From Leifsonia xyli subsp. cynodontis DSM 46306 (lineage in GTDB: Bacteria; Actinomycetota; Actinomycetes; Actinomycetales; Microbacteriaceae), in assembly GCF_000470775.1 (NCBI RefSeq), contig NC_022438.1, forward strand, positions 1,116,001-1,180,000: a DNA stretch of 64,000 nt, given 5' to 3'. The position numbers were made by a program, and so were the translations under genes. The first letter of the stretch is position 1, and every line of letters begins with the position of its first letter. Below, piece after piece: positions 38,976 through 48,286 of the stretch. The notes below the pieces were generated by a model that worked only from the letters and a program-made list of their open reading frames with translations, ran no database searches and was not told where the DNA came from.

Positions 38976-40124
38976 GTGGCGGGCACCATCACCTCCTACG
39001 ATACGGTGGCGGGCAGGCGTTACCGTGTGCGGTATCGGAAGCCCGACAAGTCGCAGACCGACAAACGCGGCTTCCGCACGAAAAAGGAGGCCGAGCTGTT
39101 CCTTGCCTCGGTCACCGTCTCCAAAGCCACAGGCGACTACATTGACCCGGCGCTGGCTCGAGTCACGGTCGCGGATCTCGCTGAGACGTGGCTGGCTGGG
39201 AAGCGACCGCCGACACTGAAGCCGTCATCCTTCAAGCCTCTCCTCACGTCGTGGAACGTCCATGTAGAGCCGACGTGGGGACACCGCGAGATCCGCTCGA
39301 TTCTCCCTTCGGAGGTTCAGGGATGGGTCACACGGCTCGGTCAGCCCGTCATCTCCGGTGGTGGAGATAAGTCCGCCACGGTTGTGCTGCGCGCACTCGG
39401 AGTGCTGGCCGGCATTCTCGATATGGCCATCGCCGACCGCCGCATCTCTCGGAACCCGGCCAGGTCTCTCACGAACCTTCCACGGAAGTCCCGGAAGGTC
39501 GGCCGCGCCTACCTCACCCACGACCAGTTGCAGACCCTTGCCGAGAAGTCCGCCCATCCGGCGCTCGTGCTCACGCTCGGCTATTGTGGCCTCTGCTGGG
39601 GCGAAGCGACCGCTCTTCGGGTCCGTAACGTCAACCAGCTACGTCGCCGCCTACACATCGAGGAGAATGCTGTGCTCGTCGGCTCGGATATCCACGTAGG
39701 CACTCCGAAGACGTGGGAGCAGCGCTCCGTCCCGTTTCCGGCCTTCCTCTCGCCCATGCTCGCTGAACTCTGTCAGGGCAAGGGGCCAAATGATCTCGTC
39801 TTCGGAAAGGGGCGCACCCACATGAAGCGCGGGGACTATATTACTGGCTGGTTCGCGACGGCCGTGAGACGTGTTCAAAGCCTCGATGAGACGATGCCGC
39901 GGGTCACCCCTCACGATCTGCGGCACACAGCCGCATCCTTCGCCGTCAGCGCCGGAGCGAACGTGAAAGCGGTCCAAAAGATGCTTGGCCACGCATCCGC
40001 GTCGATGACACTGGACACCTACACGGACCTCTTCGACGACGACCTCGACTCAGTATCGAACCGGATGGAGAAGGCAGTGCGTCTAGCGAGTGTGGGCAAA
40101 ACGTGGGCAAAGCGCCTCGCTTAG
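38976..40124 (+). CDS. int: Tyrosine integrase, first catalytic Arg replaced by Cys
   Basis: 382 residues with an N-terminal arm-binding domain (KPDKSQTDKRGFRTKKEAE), a SAM-like core-binding domain and a catalytic domain. Catalytic residues seen: Lys245 in GTPKTWE, His313 and Arg316 in TPHDLRHTA, His339 in LGHAS and Tyr349 in LDTYTDLF. The first Arg, expected in GLRWGEA, is Cys207 (GLCWGEA; codon TGC at 39594-39596, one C-to-T change from CGC). Recombinases of this class need both Arg, so it is probably inactive. GTG start right after the preceding stop. The last codons contain the TGTGGGCA boxes. Confidence 0.88.
   Translation: MAGTITSYDTVAGRRYRVRYRKPDKSQTDKRGFRTKKEAELFLASVTVSKATGDYIDPALARVTVADLAETWLAGKRPPTLKPSSFKPLLTSWNVHVEPTWGHREIRSILPSEVQGWVTRLGQPVISGGGDKSATVVLRALGVLAGILDMAIADRRISRNPARSLTNLPRKSRKVGRAYLTHDQLQTLAEKSAHPALVLTLGYCGLCWGEATALRVRNVNQLRRRLHIEENAVLVGSDIHVGTPKTWEQRSVPFPAFLSPMLAELCQGKGPNDLVFGKGRTHMKRGDYITGWFATAVRRVQSLDETMPRVTPHDLRHTAASFAVSAGANVKAVQKMLGHASASMTLDTYTDLFDDDLDSVSNRMEKAVRLASVGKTWAKRLA
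40091..40109 (+). repeat. Paired TGTGGGCA boxes, right arm
   Basis: TGTGGGCA at 40091 and CGTGGGCA at 40102, start to start 11 bp, inside the 3' end of int and 87 bp before attR. Mirror of the left pair in distance to the core. Confidence 0.55.
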
Positions 40125-40188
40125 CATTCACCAATGCCTCTTCCCCCTGGAAATAACGCAGTGAAAAGGTTCGCTTCATCGGTTCCCA

Positions 40189-40207
40189 CGGAGGGCCTCT
40201 GACCCTC
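40189..40207 (+). repeat. Candidate attR core
   Basis: CGGAGGGCCTCTGACCCTC, 17 of 19 identical to 22737-22755. It lies 45 bp before fmt. Joining priA through the core to this flank restores a short priA-fmt spacer. Confidence 0.72.
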
Positions 40208-40251
40208 GCGGGTAGACTCGGAGGCCGACCAGACCGAAAGAACCTTCGCCC

Positions 40252-41160
40252 ATGCGCCTCGTCTTCGCCGGCACACCCGCCGCCGCCGTCCCCTCCCTGA
40301 CCGCTCTCGCCGCCCGCTTCGAGGTCGCGGCCGCGATCACCCGGGAGGACGCTCCGCTCGGACGCAAGCGCATCCTGACCCCCTCTCCGGTCGCTGTCGC
40401 GGCCGAGGAGTTGGGACTTCCGGTGATCCACGCCAACCGGCTCCGCGAGGAGGCGACCGAGCGGGTCCGCGCGCTGCGGCCCGATCTCGGCGTCGTGGTC
40501 GCCTACGGCGGGCTTGTCCGCGAGCCCCTTCTCTCGCTGCCGCGCCGGGGCTGGGTGAACCTGCACTTCTCGCTGCTGCCGCGCTGGCGCGGTGCCGCTC
40601 CGGTGCAGCACGCGCTGATCGCGGGCGATCGCGAGACCGGGGCGGCGGTCTTCCAGCTGGTTCCCGAACTGGATGCCGGCGATGTGTTCGGCGAACTGCG
40701 CCGTCCCATCCGCCCCGACGAGACGGCGGGCGAGCTGCTCGAGGATCTCGCGCGCTCGGGCGCCCGGCTGCTGGCTGACACCGTCGCCGCGCTGGCGGAT
40801 GGCACCGCCGTGGCGACCCCGCAGTCCGGAGAGCCTGTTCCGGCGCCCAAACTCGGGATCGCGGACGCGAAGCTCGATCTCACGCGCCCGGCCGATGAGG
40901 TCTATGCGCGTTTCCGCGGGGTGACCCCGGAACCGGGCGCGTGGGCTCTGCTCGACGGCGAGCGGTTCAAGATCCACTCGGTGCGCCCGACGGCCGCCGG
41001 TGTGCTCCCGCCCGGAGCGGTCCTGGCCGACGGCAGACGCATCCTGGCCGGCACCGGGAGCCGCCCGCTCGAACTCGTGACCGTGCAGCCCGCCGGCAAA
41101 CGAGTCATGGCTGCCGCCGACTGGTGGCGGGGCGCCGGGGGAGAGGCGGCGCTCTCGTGA
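40252..41160 (+). CDS. fmt: Methionyl-tRNA formyltransferase
   Basis: Formylates initiator Met-tRNA. N-terminus RLVFAGTPAAAVPSL, folate-binding/catalytic segment NLHFSLLPRWRGAAPVQHAL with the Asn/His pair, and ELDAGDVF. C-terminal OB-type domain from about residue 205. Length 302. In related genomes it follows priA directly; the prophage separates them here. It overlaps rsmB by GTGA. Confidence 0.95.
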   Translation: MRLVFAGTPAAAVPSLTALAARFEVAAAITREDAPLGRKRILTPSPVAVAAEELGLPVIHANRLREEATERVRALRPDLGVVVAYGGLVREPLLSLPRRGWVNLHFSLLPRWRGAAPVQHALIAGDRETGAAVFQLVPELDAGDVFGELRRPIRPDETAGELLEDLARSGARLLADTVAALADGTAVATPQSGEPVPAPKLGIADAKLDLTRPADEVYARFRGVTPEPGAWALLDGERFKIHSVRPTAAGVLPPGAVLADGRRILAGTGSRPLELVTVQPAGKRVMAAADWWRGAGGEAALS

Positions 41161-42554
41161 GCGGCGGCTCCTCCTCCGCCCAGCGCTCGCACGCCCAGCC
41201 CGCGCGCCGGGTCGCGCTCGACGTCATCCTCGCCGTCCGCGAGTCGGACGCCTACGCGAACCTGCTTCTCCCCGGGCGCATCGCCCGCGCCGGGCTCTCG
41301 GCCGCCGACGCGGCGCTGGCGACCGAGCTGACCTACGGGACGTTGCGCATGCAGGGATACTACGACCGGGTGATCGCTCGGGCGGCGGGCCGTCCGGTCG
41401 AGCGCATCGACCCGCCGGTCCTCGATGTCCTCCGTCTCGGCGCGCACCAGCTGCTCTCGACCCGCGTCGCTCCGCACGCGGCCGTCAACGAGTCCGTCGC
41501 GCTGGCCCGGCAGGTCGGCAGCCGCAGCGCCACCGGCTTTGTCAACGGTGTCCTCCGCGAGATCGGCCGGCACGCCCCCGCGCAGTGGCGGCGGCTCGTC
41601 CTCGCTGGTGCGAAGAGCGAGGACGATCGGCTTGCCGCTTCCACCTCGCATCCTGTCTGGATCGTCCGCGCGCTGCGTCGTGCGCTGGAGGCCGAGGGCC
41701 GCGGCGACGAGCTCGAAGCGCTGCTCGATGCCGACAACGCGGCGCCGCGCGTCAACCTGATCGCACTCCCCGGACTCGCGGACGCTCCCGGGGACGCCCG
41801 GCCCGACCGCTTCTCCCCGCCCGGTTTCACGACCGGCGGCGGCGATCCGCAGCGGCTCGTGGCCGAGACCGGGGGCCGCGTCCGCGTGCAGGACGAGGGC
41901 TCCCAGCTCGCCGCGCTCGCCCTCACCCGCTCGCGCCCGATCGCGCCGGGGGAGCGCTGGCTCGACCTCTGCGCCGGGCCGGGGGGCAAGGCGGCGCTGC
42001 TCGCCGCCGAAGCCCTGGCCGGCGGCGCCACCCTTGTCGCCAACGAACTGGTCCCGGCGCGGGCGGAGCTGGTGCGCCGCGCTCTCGCCGCTGTGCCGCT
42101 CGATGTCCCGGTCTGGGAGCGCGACGGCCTTACGATCGGTGAGACGGAGCCCGCGGCATTCGACCGCATCCTCCTCGACGCCCCCTGCACCGGTCTCGGC
42201 GCCCTTCGCCGCCGCCCCGAAGCGCGCTGGCGGAAGACCCCGCGCGATGTGGCCCAGCTAGCGGATCTGCAGGCTGGTCTCCTCGATTCGGCGGTTGCCG
42301 CGCTCAAACCGGGCGGGCTGCTGGCTTATGTCACCTGCTCGCCGCACATCGCCGAGACCCGCAGCGTCGTCACGGACGCGCTGCGCCGCCACGAGGGGGC
42401 GCTGCGGCCGGCGCGCACGGCGGAAGCGGTGCAGGCGTTCGCGAGGGAGCCGCTCGACCTCGCCGGGGACCCCGCTCTCGTGCAGCTGTGGCCGCACCGG
42501 CAGCTGACGGACGCGATGTTCATCGCGCTGCTGACGAAGGCGGAAGCGGGCTGA
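41157..42554 (+). CDS. rsmB: 16S rRNA cytosine-967 methyltransferase
   Basis: 465 residues: N-terminal NusB-like RNA-binding domain (RRVALDVILAVRESDAY, HAAVNESVALARQVG) and a C-terminal SAM methyltransferase with LDLCAGPGGKAALLAAE, DAPCTGLGALRRRPEARW (Cys general base) and YVTCSPHIAET (nucleophile Cys). The GTG start overlaps fmt. The gene appears intact. Confidence 0.93.
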   Translation: MSGGSSSAQRSHAQPARRVALDVILAVRESDAYANLLLPGRIARAGLSAADAALATELTYGTLRMQGYYDRVIARAAGRPVERIDPPVLDVLRLGAHQLLSTRVAPHAAVNESVALARQVGSRSATGFVNGVLREIGRHAPAQWRRLVLAGAKSEDDRLAASTSHPVWIVRALRRALEAEGRGDELEALLDADNAAPRVNLIALPGLADAPGDARPDRFSPPGFTTGGGDPQRLVAETGGRVRVQDEGSQLAALALTRSRPIAPGERWLDLCAGPGGKAALLAAEALAGGATLVANELVPARAELVRRALAAVPLDVPVWERDGLTIGETEPAAFDRILLDAPCTGLGALRRRPEARWRKTPRDVAQLADLQAGLLDSAVAALKPGGLLAYVTCSPHIAETRSVVTDALRRHEGALRPARTAEAVQAFAREPLDLAGDPALVQLWPHRQLTDAMFIALLTKAEAG

Positions 42555-42689
42555 GTCCGAGCCGGGGCCCGGTGCGGGCGCGGCGCACGCTCGCATCGGG
42601 GGAAGCGCCGATGCCCGAGACGCTGTGGTGTACGCGAAGCGGGCGGGAGCCGATCGCCCGGCGTTCCTCCCCTCCCGTAGGCTGAGCCT

Positions 42690-43352
42690 ATGGCAGCGCG
42701 TATCAACCCGAGCATCCTGGCGGCGGATTTCGTGAACCTGGAGCGCGACCTCGGCCGCATCGCGTCGGCCGATCTTGTCCATGTCGATGTGATGGACAGC
42801 CATTTCGTGCCGAACCTGACCTTCGGCCCGCAGATGGTGGGGCGCATCCAGGAGGTCAGCAGCATCCCCCTCGACGTGCATCTGATGATCGACGACCCCG
42901 ATCGCTGGGCGCCCGGCTATGCGGAGCTCGGAGCCCACTCGGTCACCTTCCACGCGGAGGCGGCGGCCGACCCGGTCGCGCTCGCGCGGCGGCTACGGGC
43001 CCTCGGCGCCCGCGCCGGCATCGCGCTCAAGCCTGGCACCGCGGTCGATGGCTATCTGGATCGTCTGCCCGAGTTCGACCAGGTGCTGGTCATGACGGTG
43101 GAGCCCGGCTTCGGCGGGCAGCCGTTCATGCCGGAGACGATGCCGAAGCTGCGCCGTTTGCGGGAGACCGTGGAAGCCCGCGGGTTGGAGGTGTGGCTCG
43201 AAGTCGACGGCGGCATCACCGAGGAGACGATCGCTGTCGCCGCCGAAGCCGGCGCGGACACCTTCGTCGCCGGCTCCTCGGTCTTCCGCGGGGAGCCCGC
43301 GGAGCGGATCGAAGCGCTGCGCGCGGCCGTGCGCGGGCACAGTACGCTGTAA
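42690..43352 (+). CDS. rpe: Ribulose-phosphate 3-epimerase
   Basis: TIM-barrel enzyme of the pentose phosphate pathway, interconverting Ru5P and Xu5P and so tied to PRPP supply. [48 protein letters not shown] and EVDGGIT are all present. 220 residues. A gap of 135 bp after rsmB likely holds a promoter. hisE starts 2 bp after its stop. Confidence 0.96.
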   Translation: MAARINPSILAADFVNLERDLGRIASADLVHVDVMDSHFVPNLTFGPQMVGRIQEVSSIPLDVHLMIDDPDRWAPGYAELGAHSVTFHAEAAADPVALARRLRALGARAGIALKPGTAVDGYLDRLPEFDQVLVMTVEPGFGGQPFMPETMPKLRRLRETVEARGLEVWLEVDGGITEETIAVAAEAGADTFVAGSSVFRGEPAERIEALRAAVRGHSTL

Positions 43353-43354
43353 CG

Positions 43355-43618
43355 GTGAAAACCTTCGACGACCTCTTCGCCGAACTCAGCGAGAAGGCCG
43401 CGACCCGACCGGAGGGCTCCGGGACGGTGCGCGAGCTGGACGCGGGTGTGCATGCCATCGGAAAGAAGATCGTGGAGGAGGCAGCCGAGGTATGGATGGC
43501 CGCCGAGCATGAGAGCGACGAGGCTTTCGCCGAGGAGGCTGCGCAGCTGCTCTACCACCTGCAGGTGATGATGCTCGCGAAGGGACTGACCCTGGCCGAT
43601 GTGTACCGACATCTGTGA
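43355..43618 (+). CDS. hisE: Phosphoribosyl-ATP pyrophosphatase
   Basis: Second step of histidine synthesis. 87 residues starting [15 protein letters not shown], with the MazG-like metal motif [14 protein letters not shown] and [18 protein letters not shown] start placed 2 bp after rpe. hisG follows after 48 bp. Confidence 0.93.
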   Translation: MKTFDDLFAELSEKAATRPEGSGTVRELDAGVHAIGKKIVEEAAEVWMAAEHESDEAFAEEAAQLLYHLQVMMLAKGLTLADVYRHL

Positions 43619-43666
43619 TGCGCTCTCGCGTCCCTTCGTCCGTCACCTCACGAAAGCCCTGAACCT

Positions 43667-44506
43667 ATGCTCAAGATCGCTGTCCCCAACAAGGGGTCCC
43701 TCTCCGAGACCGCGGCGCAGATGCTGCACGAGGCCGGCTATGCCGGTCGCCGCGACCCCAAGGAGCTGATCGTCTCCGACGCCCGTAACGGCGTCGAGTT
43801 CTTCTACCTGCGCCCCCGCGACATCGCCACCTACGTCGGCTCGGGGGCCTTGGACGTCGGCATCACAGGGCGGGACCTCCTGCTCGACTCCGGCTCGGCG
43901 GCCGCGGAGATCGCCGCGCTCGGCTTCGCCGCTTCCACCTTCCGCTTCGCCGGGCCGTCCGGGCAGTACGCCGCCCTCGCCGCCCTCGACGGCAAGCGCG
44001 TGGCCACAAGCTATCCCGGTCTTGTGGGGCAGTTCCTCGCGGGCGAAGGCGTCGACGCCGCCCTCATCAAGCTGGACGGCGCCGTCGAGTCCGCGGTCCG
44101 CCTCGGTGTCGCCGACGCCGTCGCCGACGTGGTCGAGACCGGCTCAACGCTGCGCAAGCAGGGGCTGGAGATCTTCGGCCCGGTGATCCTGGAGTCGGAG
44201 GCCGTGCTCATCTCCTCGCCCTCGCCGGCGGCGGGAGCCGGAACGCTGCTGCGCCGCCTGCAGGGGGTGATGGTCGCACGCCAGTACGTGCTGGTGGACT
44301 ACAACCTCCCGGTCTCTCTGCTGGAGGAGGCCGTCGCGCTCACGCCGGGGGTGGAGTCGCCGACGGTCTCGCCGCTGGGGGAGCCGGACTGGGTGGCCGT
44401 CCGCGTCATGATCAGAAGCGATCAGACCAATCAGGTCATGGATGCGCTCTACGAGCTCGGCGCGCGCGCCATCCTCGTCACCTCCATTCACGCCGCGAGG
44501 ATCTGA
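43667..44506 (+). CDS. hisG: ATP phosphoribosyltransferase, long form
   Basis: First, feedback-regulated step of histidine synthesis. [33 protein letters not shown], the PRPP loop region [15 protein letters not shown], and a C-terminal ACT-like HisG_C domain ([20 protein letters not shown]) where histidine would bind. 279 residues, so no HisZ is needed. It joins hisF by TGATG. Confidence 0.95.
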   Translation: MLKIAVPNKGSLSETAAQMLHEAGYAGRRDPKELIVSDARNGVEFFYLRPRDIATYVGSGALDVGITGRDLLLDSGSAAAEIAALGFAASTFRFAGPSGQYAALAALDGKRVATSYPGLVGQFLAGEGVDAALIKLDGAVESAVRLGVADAVADVVETGSTLRKQGLEIFGPVILESEAVLISSPSPAAGAGTLLRRLQGVMVARQYVLVDYNLPVSLLEEAVALTPGVESPTVSPLGEPDWVAVRVMIRSDQTNQVMDALYELGARAILVTSIHAARI

Positions 44507-45270
44507 TGGGCGTCGCCGTGCGGGTCATCCCGTGTCTGGACGTCGCGGCCGGACGAGTGGTGAAAGGCGTTAACTTCCAGAACCTGCGCGACCAGGGCGA
44601 TCCCGTCGAGCTCGCCCGCCGCTATGCGGATCAGGGCGCCGACGAGCTGACCTTCCTGGACGTGACGGCGACGGTGGACGACCGCTCCACCACCTACGAC
44701 GTGGTGCGCGCGACCGCCGGACAGGTTTTCATCCCTTTGACTGTCGGGGGCGGCGTGCGCAGCGCGGAGGATGTCGCGCGGCTGCTCGGCAGCGGTGCGG
44801 ACAAGGTGGGCGTCAACTCCGCGGCGATCGCCCGGCCCGGGCTGGTCGCCGAGATCGCCGACCGCTTCGGCGCTCAGGTGCTGTTGCTCTCCCTCGATGT
44901 CAAGCGTTCGGCGGCAACGGACTCCGGCTTCGCCGTCACGACCCACGGCGGCCGCACCGAGACCGGCCTCGACGCGCTGGAGTGGGCGGTGCGCGCGATC
45001 GAACTGGGTGCGGGAGAGCTGCTCGTCAACTCGATCGACGCCGATGGCACGAAGGAGGGCTTCGACCTGGAGCTCATCCGCGAGATGCGCGCCCTCAGCA
45101 CCGTGCCGGTGATCGCCTCGGGCGGTGCGGGGAGAACCGCCGATTTCCCTCCAGCCCTTCACGCCGGGGCGGACGCTGTGCTCGCCGCGAGCGTGTTCCA
45201 CTCCGGTGAGCTGACGATCGGCGATGTGAAGACAGCACTGGCCACGGCCGGAATGGAGGTCCGCCCATGA
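44506..45270 (+). CDS. hisF: Imidazole glycerol phosphate synthase cyclase subunit
   Basis: (beta/alpha)8 barrel: [19 protein letters not shown] with the catalytic Asp, [28 protein letters not shown] with the second Asp, and VIASGGAG. 254 residues. Needs HisH, which is not in this window. Overlaps hisI by ATGA. Confidence 0.96.
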   Translation: MGVAVRVIPCLDVAAGRVVKGVNFQNLRDQGDPVELARRYADQGADELTFLDVTATVDDRSTTYDVVRATAGQVFIPLTVGGGVRSAEDVARLLGSGADKVGVNSAAIARPGLVAEIADRFGAQVLLLSLDVKRSAATDSGFAVTTHGGRTETGLDALEWAVRAIELGAGELLVNSIDADGTKEGFDLELIREMRALSTVPVIASGGAGRTADFPPALHAGADAVLAASVFHSGELTIGDVKTALATAGMEVRP

Positions 45271-45644
45271 CCGGGCTCGATGAGGCGCTGACGCGCATCC
45301 GCTTCACCGACGCCGGGCTCGTTCCGGCGATCGTGCAGCAGTGGGACACCCGCGACGTGCTCATGATGGGGTGGATGGACGCCGAGGCCTTCCGCCGCAC
45401 GATGACCGAGGGACGTGTGACGTTCTGGTCGCGCTTCCGCCAGGAGTACTGGCGCAAGGGCGACAGCTCTGGGAACATTCAGTTCGTCCGGGGCGTTGCG
45501 CTCGACTGCGACGGCGACACGCTGCTGGTGACGGTCGATCAGGTCGGCGCTGCGTGCCACACCGGAACGTACACCTGTTTCGATGCCGACCCGCTCGCGC
45601 CAGTGCTCGGCGAGCGTCCCGAATCCGCCGCCGGCGGGCGGTGA
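45267..45644 (+). CDS. hisI: Phosphoribosyl-AMP cyclohydrolase
   Basis: 125 residues: [46 protein letters not shown] and the zinc Cys in [12 protein letters not shown]. Monofunctional, as HisE is separate. The stop is 47 bp before trpE. Confidence 0.95.
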   Translation: MTGLDEALTRIRFTDAGLVPAIVQQWDTRDVLMMGWMDAEAFRRTMTEGRVTFWSRFRQEYWRKGDSSGNIQFVRGVALDCDGDTLLVTVDQVGAACHTGTYTCFDADPLAPVLGERPESAAGGR

Positions 45645-45691
45645 GCGGCCAGGAGGTCGCGGCACACACGACAACACGACACGGAGGAGCT

Positions 45692-47236
45692 GTGATCGCC
45701 ACATCCAGCGGCACTACCAGCCGCGAGAAGTTCGACGCACTGACCGGCGCACACCGGGTGATCCCCATCGTGCGCGAACTGTTCGCCGACGGGGAGACGC
45801 CGGTCGGCATCTACCGCAAGCTCGCCGCCGGCCGCCCGGGCACCTTCCTGCTGGAATCCGCCGAGCAGGGCGGCATCTGGTCGCAATTCTCGTTCGTCGG
45901 GGCTGCCTCGTTCGGCGTCCTGACCCAGGAGGGGGAGGAGGTCCGCTGGCTCGACTACGGCCTCTCCGCCGAGCGCGCCCTCGGCCCCGACGCATCCGGC
46001 CGTCCGCTCGACGCCCTCGCGGCTCTGCACCGGCGCTGGCAGTCGCCGCGCATCCCCGGCCTGCCCCCGCTCAGCGGGGGTCTCGTGGGCTTCATCGGCT
46101 GGGAGGCGATCCGCCAGATCGAGCGGCTGCCCGACCAGCCCCCGGCGGACTACGACATCCCGGGCCAGGCCCTCGCCTTCGTGGCCGACCTTGTGGCGAT
46201 CGACCACCGCTCCGGCACGGTGTTGCTGATCGCGAACGTGCTGGCCGACGGTGTGGACGACCCCGACGCGCTCTGGGCGGATGGGCAGTCCCGGCTCGAT
46301 CGGATGCAGGGCGAGCTGGCGCAGCCGGCGGAGGCGTGGCTCGCCGAGATGGATCCCGCTGTGCCCGCGCATCCCCCCGTCTCGCGCACGGCCAAGCCTG
46401 ACTTCCTCGCGGCGGTCGAGACCGCCAAGGAGAGGATCGTCGCCGGGGACATCTTCCAAGTGGTCATCTCGCAGCGCTTCGAGCTGGCGTGCGAGGCCGG
46501 CGCCCTCGACGTCTACCGTGTGCTCCGGGCGCTCAACCCCAGCCCGTACATGTACCTGCTGGCTCTGGAACGGCCCGACGGCGGTGTGTACGAGATCGTC
46601 GGATCGTCCCCGGAGGCGCTGGTCAAGGTGCGCGAGGGACGCGCGTTCACGCACCCCATCGCCGGTTCCCGCCCGCGCGGGGCCACGCCGGAGGAGGATC
46701 TCGACCTCGAGGCGTCCCTCCTCGCCGACGACAAGGAGCGCGCCGAGCACCTCATGCTCGTCGATCTGGCCCGTAACGACCTGCTCAAGGTCTGCGCGGC
46801 CGGCAGCGTCGAGGTGACGGAGTTCATGCGCGTCGAGCGGTTCAGCCACATCATGCACATCGTCTCCTCCGTCGAAGGCGATCTCCTGCCGGACGCCAGC
46901 GCGCTCGACGTCTTCCGCGCCACCTTCCCGGCGGGGACCCTCTCCGGCGCGCCCAAGCCGATGGCCCTGCGGATCATCGACGAGCTGGAGCCCGCGCAGC
47001 GCGGTGTCTATGGGGGAGTGGTCGGCTATTTCGACTTCGCCGCCGACGCCGATCTCGCGATCGCGATCCGCACGGCGACGATCATGGACGGTGTGGCGCG
47101 CGTGCAGGCCGGCGGCGGGCTGGTCGCCGACTCCGTTCCGGAGTCGGAGTTCGAGGAGTCGCAGAACAAAGCGGCCGCGCCGCTGCGGGCGGTGGCCGTC
47201 GCCAACGCCCTGAGACGGGTGCAGGGTGCGGACTGA
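45692..47236 (+). CDS. trpE: Anthranilate synthase component I
   Basis: Turns chorismate and ammonia into anthranilate. LLESAEQGG (the Trp-feedback site motif LLES), GGLVGFIGWEA, then the chorismate-binding domain with GDIFQVVISQRFE, GSSPEALV, PIAGSRPRGATPEED, LVDLARNDLLKV and the C-terminal QAGGGLVADSVPE. 514 residues from the GTG preceded by GGAGGAG; a GTG at 45641 overlapping hisI is an alternative. I see no run of Trp codons in the 47-bp spacer, so no classical attenuator. Confidence 0.93.
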   Translation: MIATSSGTTSREKFDALTGAHRVIPIVRELFADGETPVGIYRKLAAGRPGTFLLESAEQGGIWSQFSFVGAASFGVLTQEGEEVRWLDYGLSAERALGPDASGRPLDALAALHRRWQSPRIPGLPPLSGGLVGFIGWEAIRQIERLPDQPPADYDIPGQALAFVADLVAIDHRSGTVLLIANVLADGVDDPDALWADGQSRLDRMQGELAQPAEAWLAEMDPAVPAHPPVSRTAKPDFLAAVETAKERIVAGDIFQVVISQRFELACEAGALDVYRVLRALNPSPYMYLLALERPDGGVYEIVGSSPEALVKVREGRAFTHPIAGSRPRGATPEEDLDLEASLLADDKERAEHLMLVDLARNDLLKVCAAGSVEVTEFMRVERFSHIMHIVSSVEGDLLPDASALDVFRATFPAGTLSGAPKPMALRIIDELEPAQRGVYGGVVGYFDFAADADLAIAIRTATIMDGVARVQAGGGLVADSVPESEFEESQNKAAAPLRAVAVANALRRVQGAD

Positions 47237-47924
47237 GAACCGCCGGGTCAAGCACCTGACGCTCCTCGCCCTCGTAGCGGGGGGCGCGCTCGCGCTGCTC
47301 TCCGCGACGCAGATCTGGTTCAGCGTCCGGTTGACGGACACGGCCGACCACCACGGTGTCGTGACCGTCGCTGGCTCGGCCGCGGCTCCCGCGCTCACGG
47401 CGCTCTCGTTCGCTGGACTTGCTCTGACCGCTGCGCTCGCGATCGCGGGGCCGGCGTTCCGCATCGTCCTCTCCTTGCTCGGCATCCTCCTCGGCGGCTC
47501 GATCGTCTTCTCCTCCCTGTCGGCGCTGGGCGACTTGGCGCGTGCGGTCGGGCCGGCCATCACCGCTGCGACCGGGATTGCCGGGGAGGCGTCCGTACGC
47601 GCGCTCGTGGACGGCCTCGACGCCCTGTTCTGGCCGTGGCTCGCCGTCGCCGGGGGCGTCCTGATCGCTCTGGCGAGCGCGACCGCGATCGTGTCCCTTC
47701 GGGTGTGGCCGGGTCCGTCGCGCAAATACCAGACCCGCTTCGCGGGCGAGGACGGCCGCCCGGCCGAGGACGTGCTCGCCGAGGAGGCGGCCCGAGTGCA
47801 GGAGGCTGGGGACCCCGCCCCCGGCGCCGAAGCGGCTCTCCCCGCCGAGCCGGCGATCCTGGATCGCGACACCGCGATCGACAGCTGGGACGAGCTGAGC
47901 CGCGGCGACGACCCGACGCGCTGA
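47226..47924 (+). CDS. Trp-operon-associated membrane protein
   Basis: 232 residues of the Trp_oprn_chp (TIGR02234) type found between trpE and trpC in actinobacteria. Four hydrophobic helices (LTLLALVAGGALALLSATQ, ALTALSFAGLALTAALAIAG, IVLSLLGILLGGSIVF, FWPWLAVAGGVLIALASAT), then a conserved RKYQTRF and an acidic Ala-rich cytosolic tail. GTG start overlapping trpE by 11 bp. Role unknown. Confidence 0.88.
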   Translation: MRTENRRVKHLTLLALVAGGALALLSATQIWFSVRLTDTADHHGVVTVAGSAAAPALTALSFAGLALTAALAIAGPAFRIVLSLLGILLGGSIVFSSLSALGDLARAVGPAITAATGIAGEASVRALVDGLDALFWPWLAVAGGVLIALASATAIVSLRVWPGPSRKYQTRFAGEDGRPAEDVLAEEAARVQEAGDPAPGAEAALPAEPAILDRDTAIDSWDELSRGDDPTR

Positions 47925-48021
47925 TGACCACGCGCTGACGACCACGCGCTGACCACCCACTAGACTGGGCAGCGATCCACCCACTGTGCGCGCCCGCGCG
48001 CACCCGACGTGCAGGAGTCCC

Positions 48022-48282
48022 ATGAGCACCGAGTCAGTCGAGAACGTGTCGACGGCCCAGGGGCCGGTCGAGCCCGGCCACGGCCACTCCCCGGCGGCCT
48101 GGACGGCCGTGGTCATCATGCTCGTCGCCTTCGCCATCGGCGCGGTCGCGTTCTTCTTCGACCTCCCCGCGATCGTCTGGGCCTCCGCCGGTCTCGCCGT
48201 GGTCGGGCTGCTCGTCGGCTGGATCATGAAGCGTGCGGGCTACGGAGTGGGCGGGGCCAAGTACCAGCCGAAAGGCCACTGA
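48022..48282 (+). CDS. Small conserved membrane protein of the trp operon
   Basis: 86 residues. Conserved HGHSPAAWTAVVIMLVAFAI start of the first of two transmembrane helices, then VWASAGLAVVGLLVGWIM and a basic GGAKYQPKGH end. Known from actinobacterial trp operons as a HGxxPAAW-type protein (DUF6704-like). ATG after CAGGAG. It lies 4 bp before trpC. Confidence 0.8.
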   Translation: MSTESVENVSTAQGPVEPGHGHSPAAWTAVVIMLVAFAIGAVAFFFDLPAIVWASAGLAVVGLLVGWIMKRAGYGVGGAKYQPKGH

Positions 48283-48286
48283 CCCC

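Larger units (their letters stand above)
22744..40207. mobile_element. Integrated, decayed prophage (tail and lysis modules, no head genes)
   Basis: Bounded by a direct repeat at the priA 3' end and just upstream of fmt, genes that would be adjacent without the insert. A tyrosine integrase lies next to the right end. The minus strand carries tail terminator, tail tube, chaperones, tape measure, Dit, Tal-like and fibre genes, endolysin remnant and holin. Terminase, portal, protease, capsid, repressor and replication genes are absent. Cargo genes of lower GC flank the block. Several genes are broken and the integrase lacks a catalytic residue, so it is most likely fixed in place. Confidence 0.88.

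Noticed and set aside
22744-40207. Fully functional tailocin or active prophage
   Set aside because: Dit is split, the endolysin is truncated, the integrase lacks a catalytic Arg, and no regulatory genes are present. Only a degenerate form or former function can be argued.
45645-45691. Trp attenuator leader peptide before trpE
   Set aside because: No run of Trp codons and no room for alternating stems in the 47-bp spacer.
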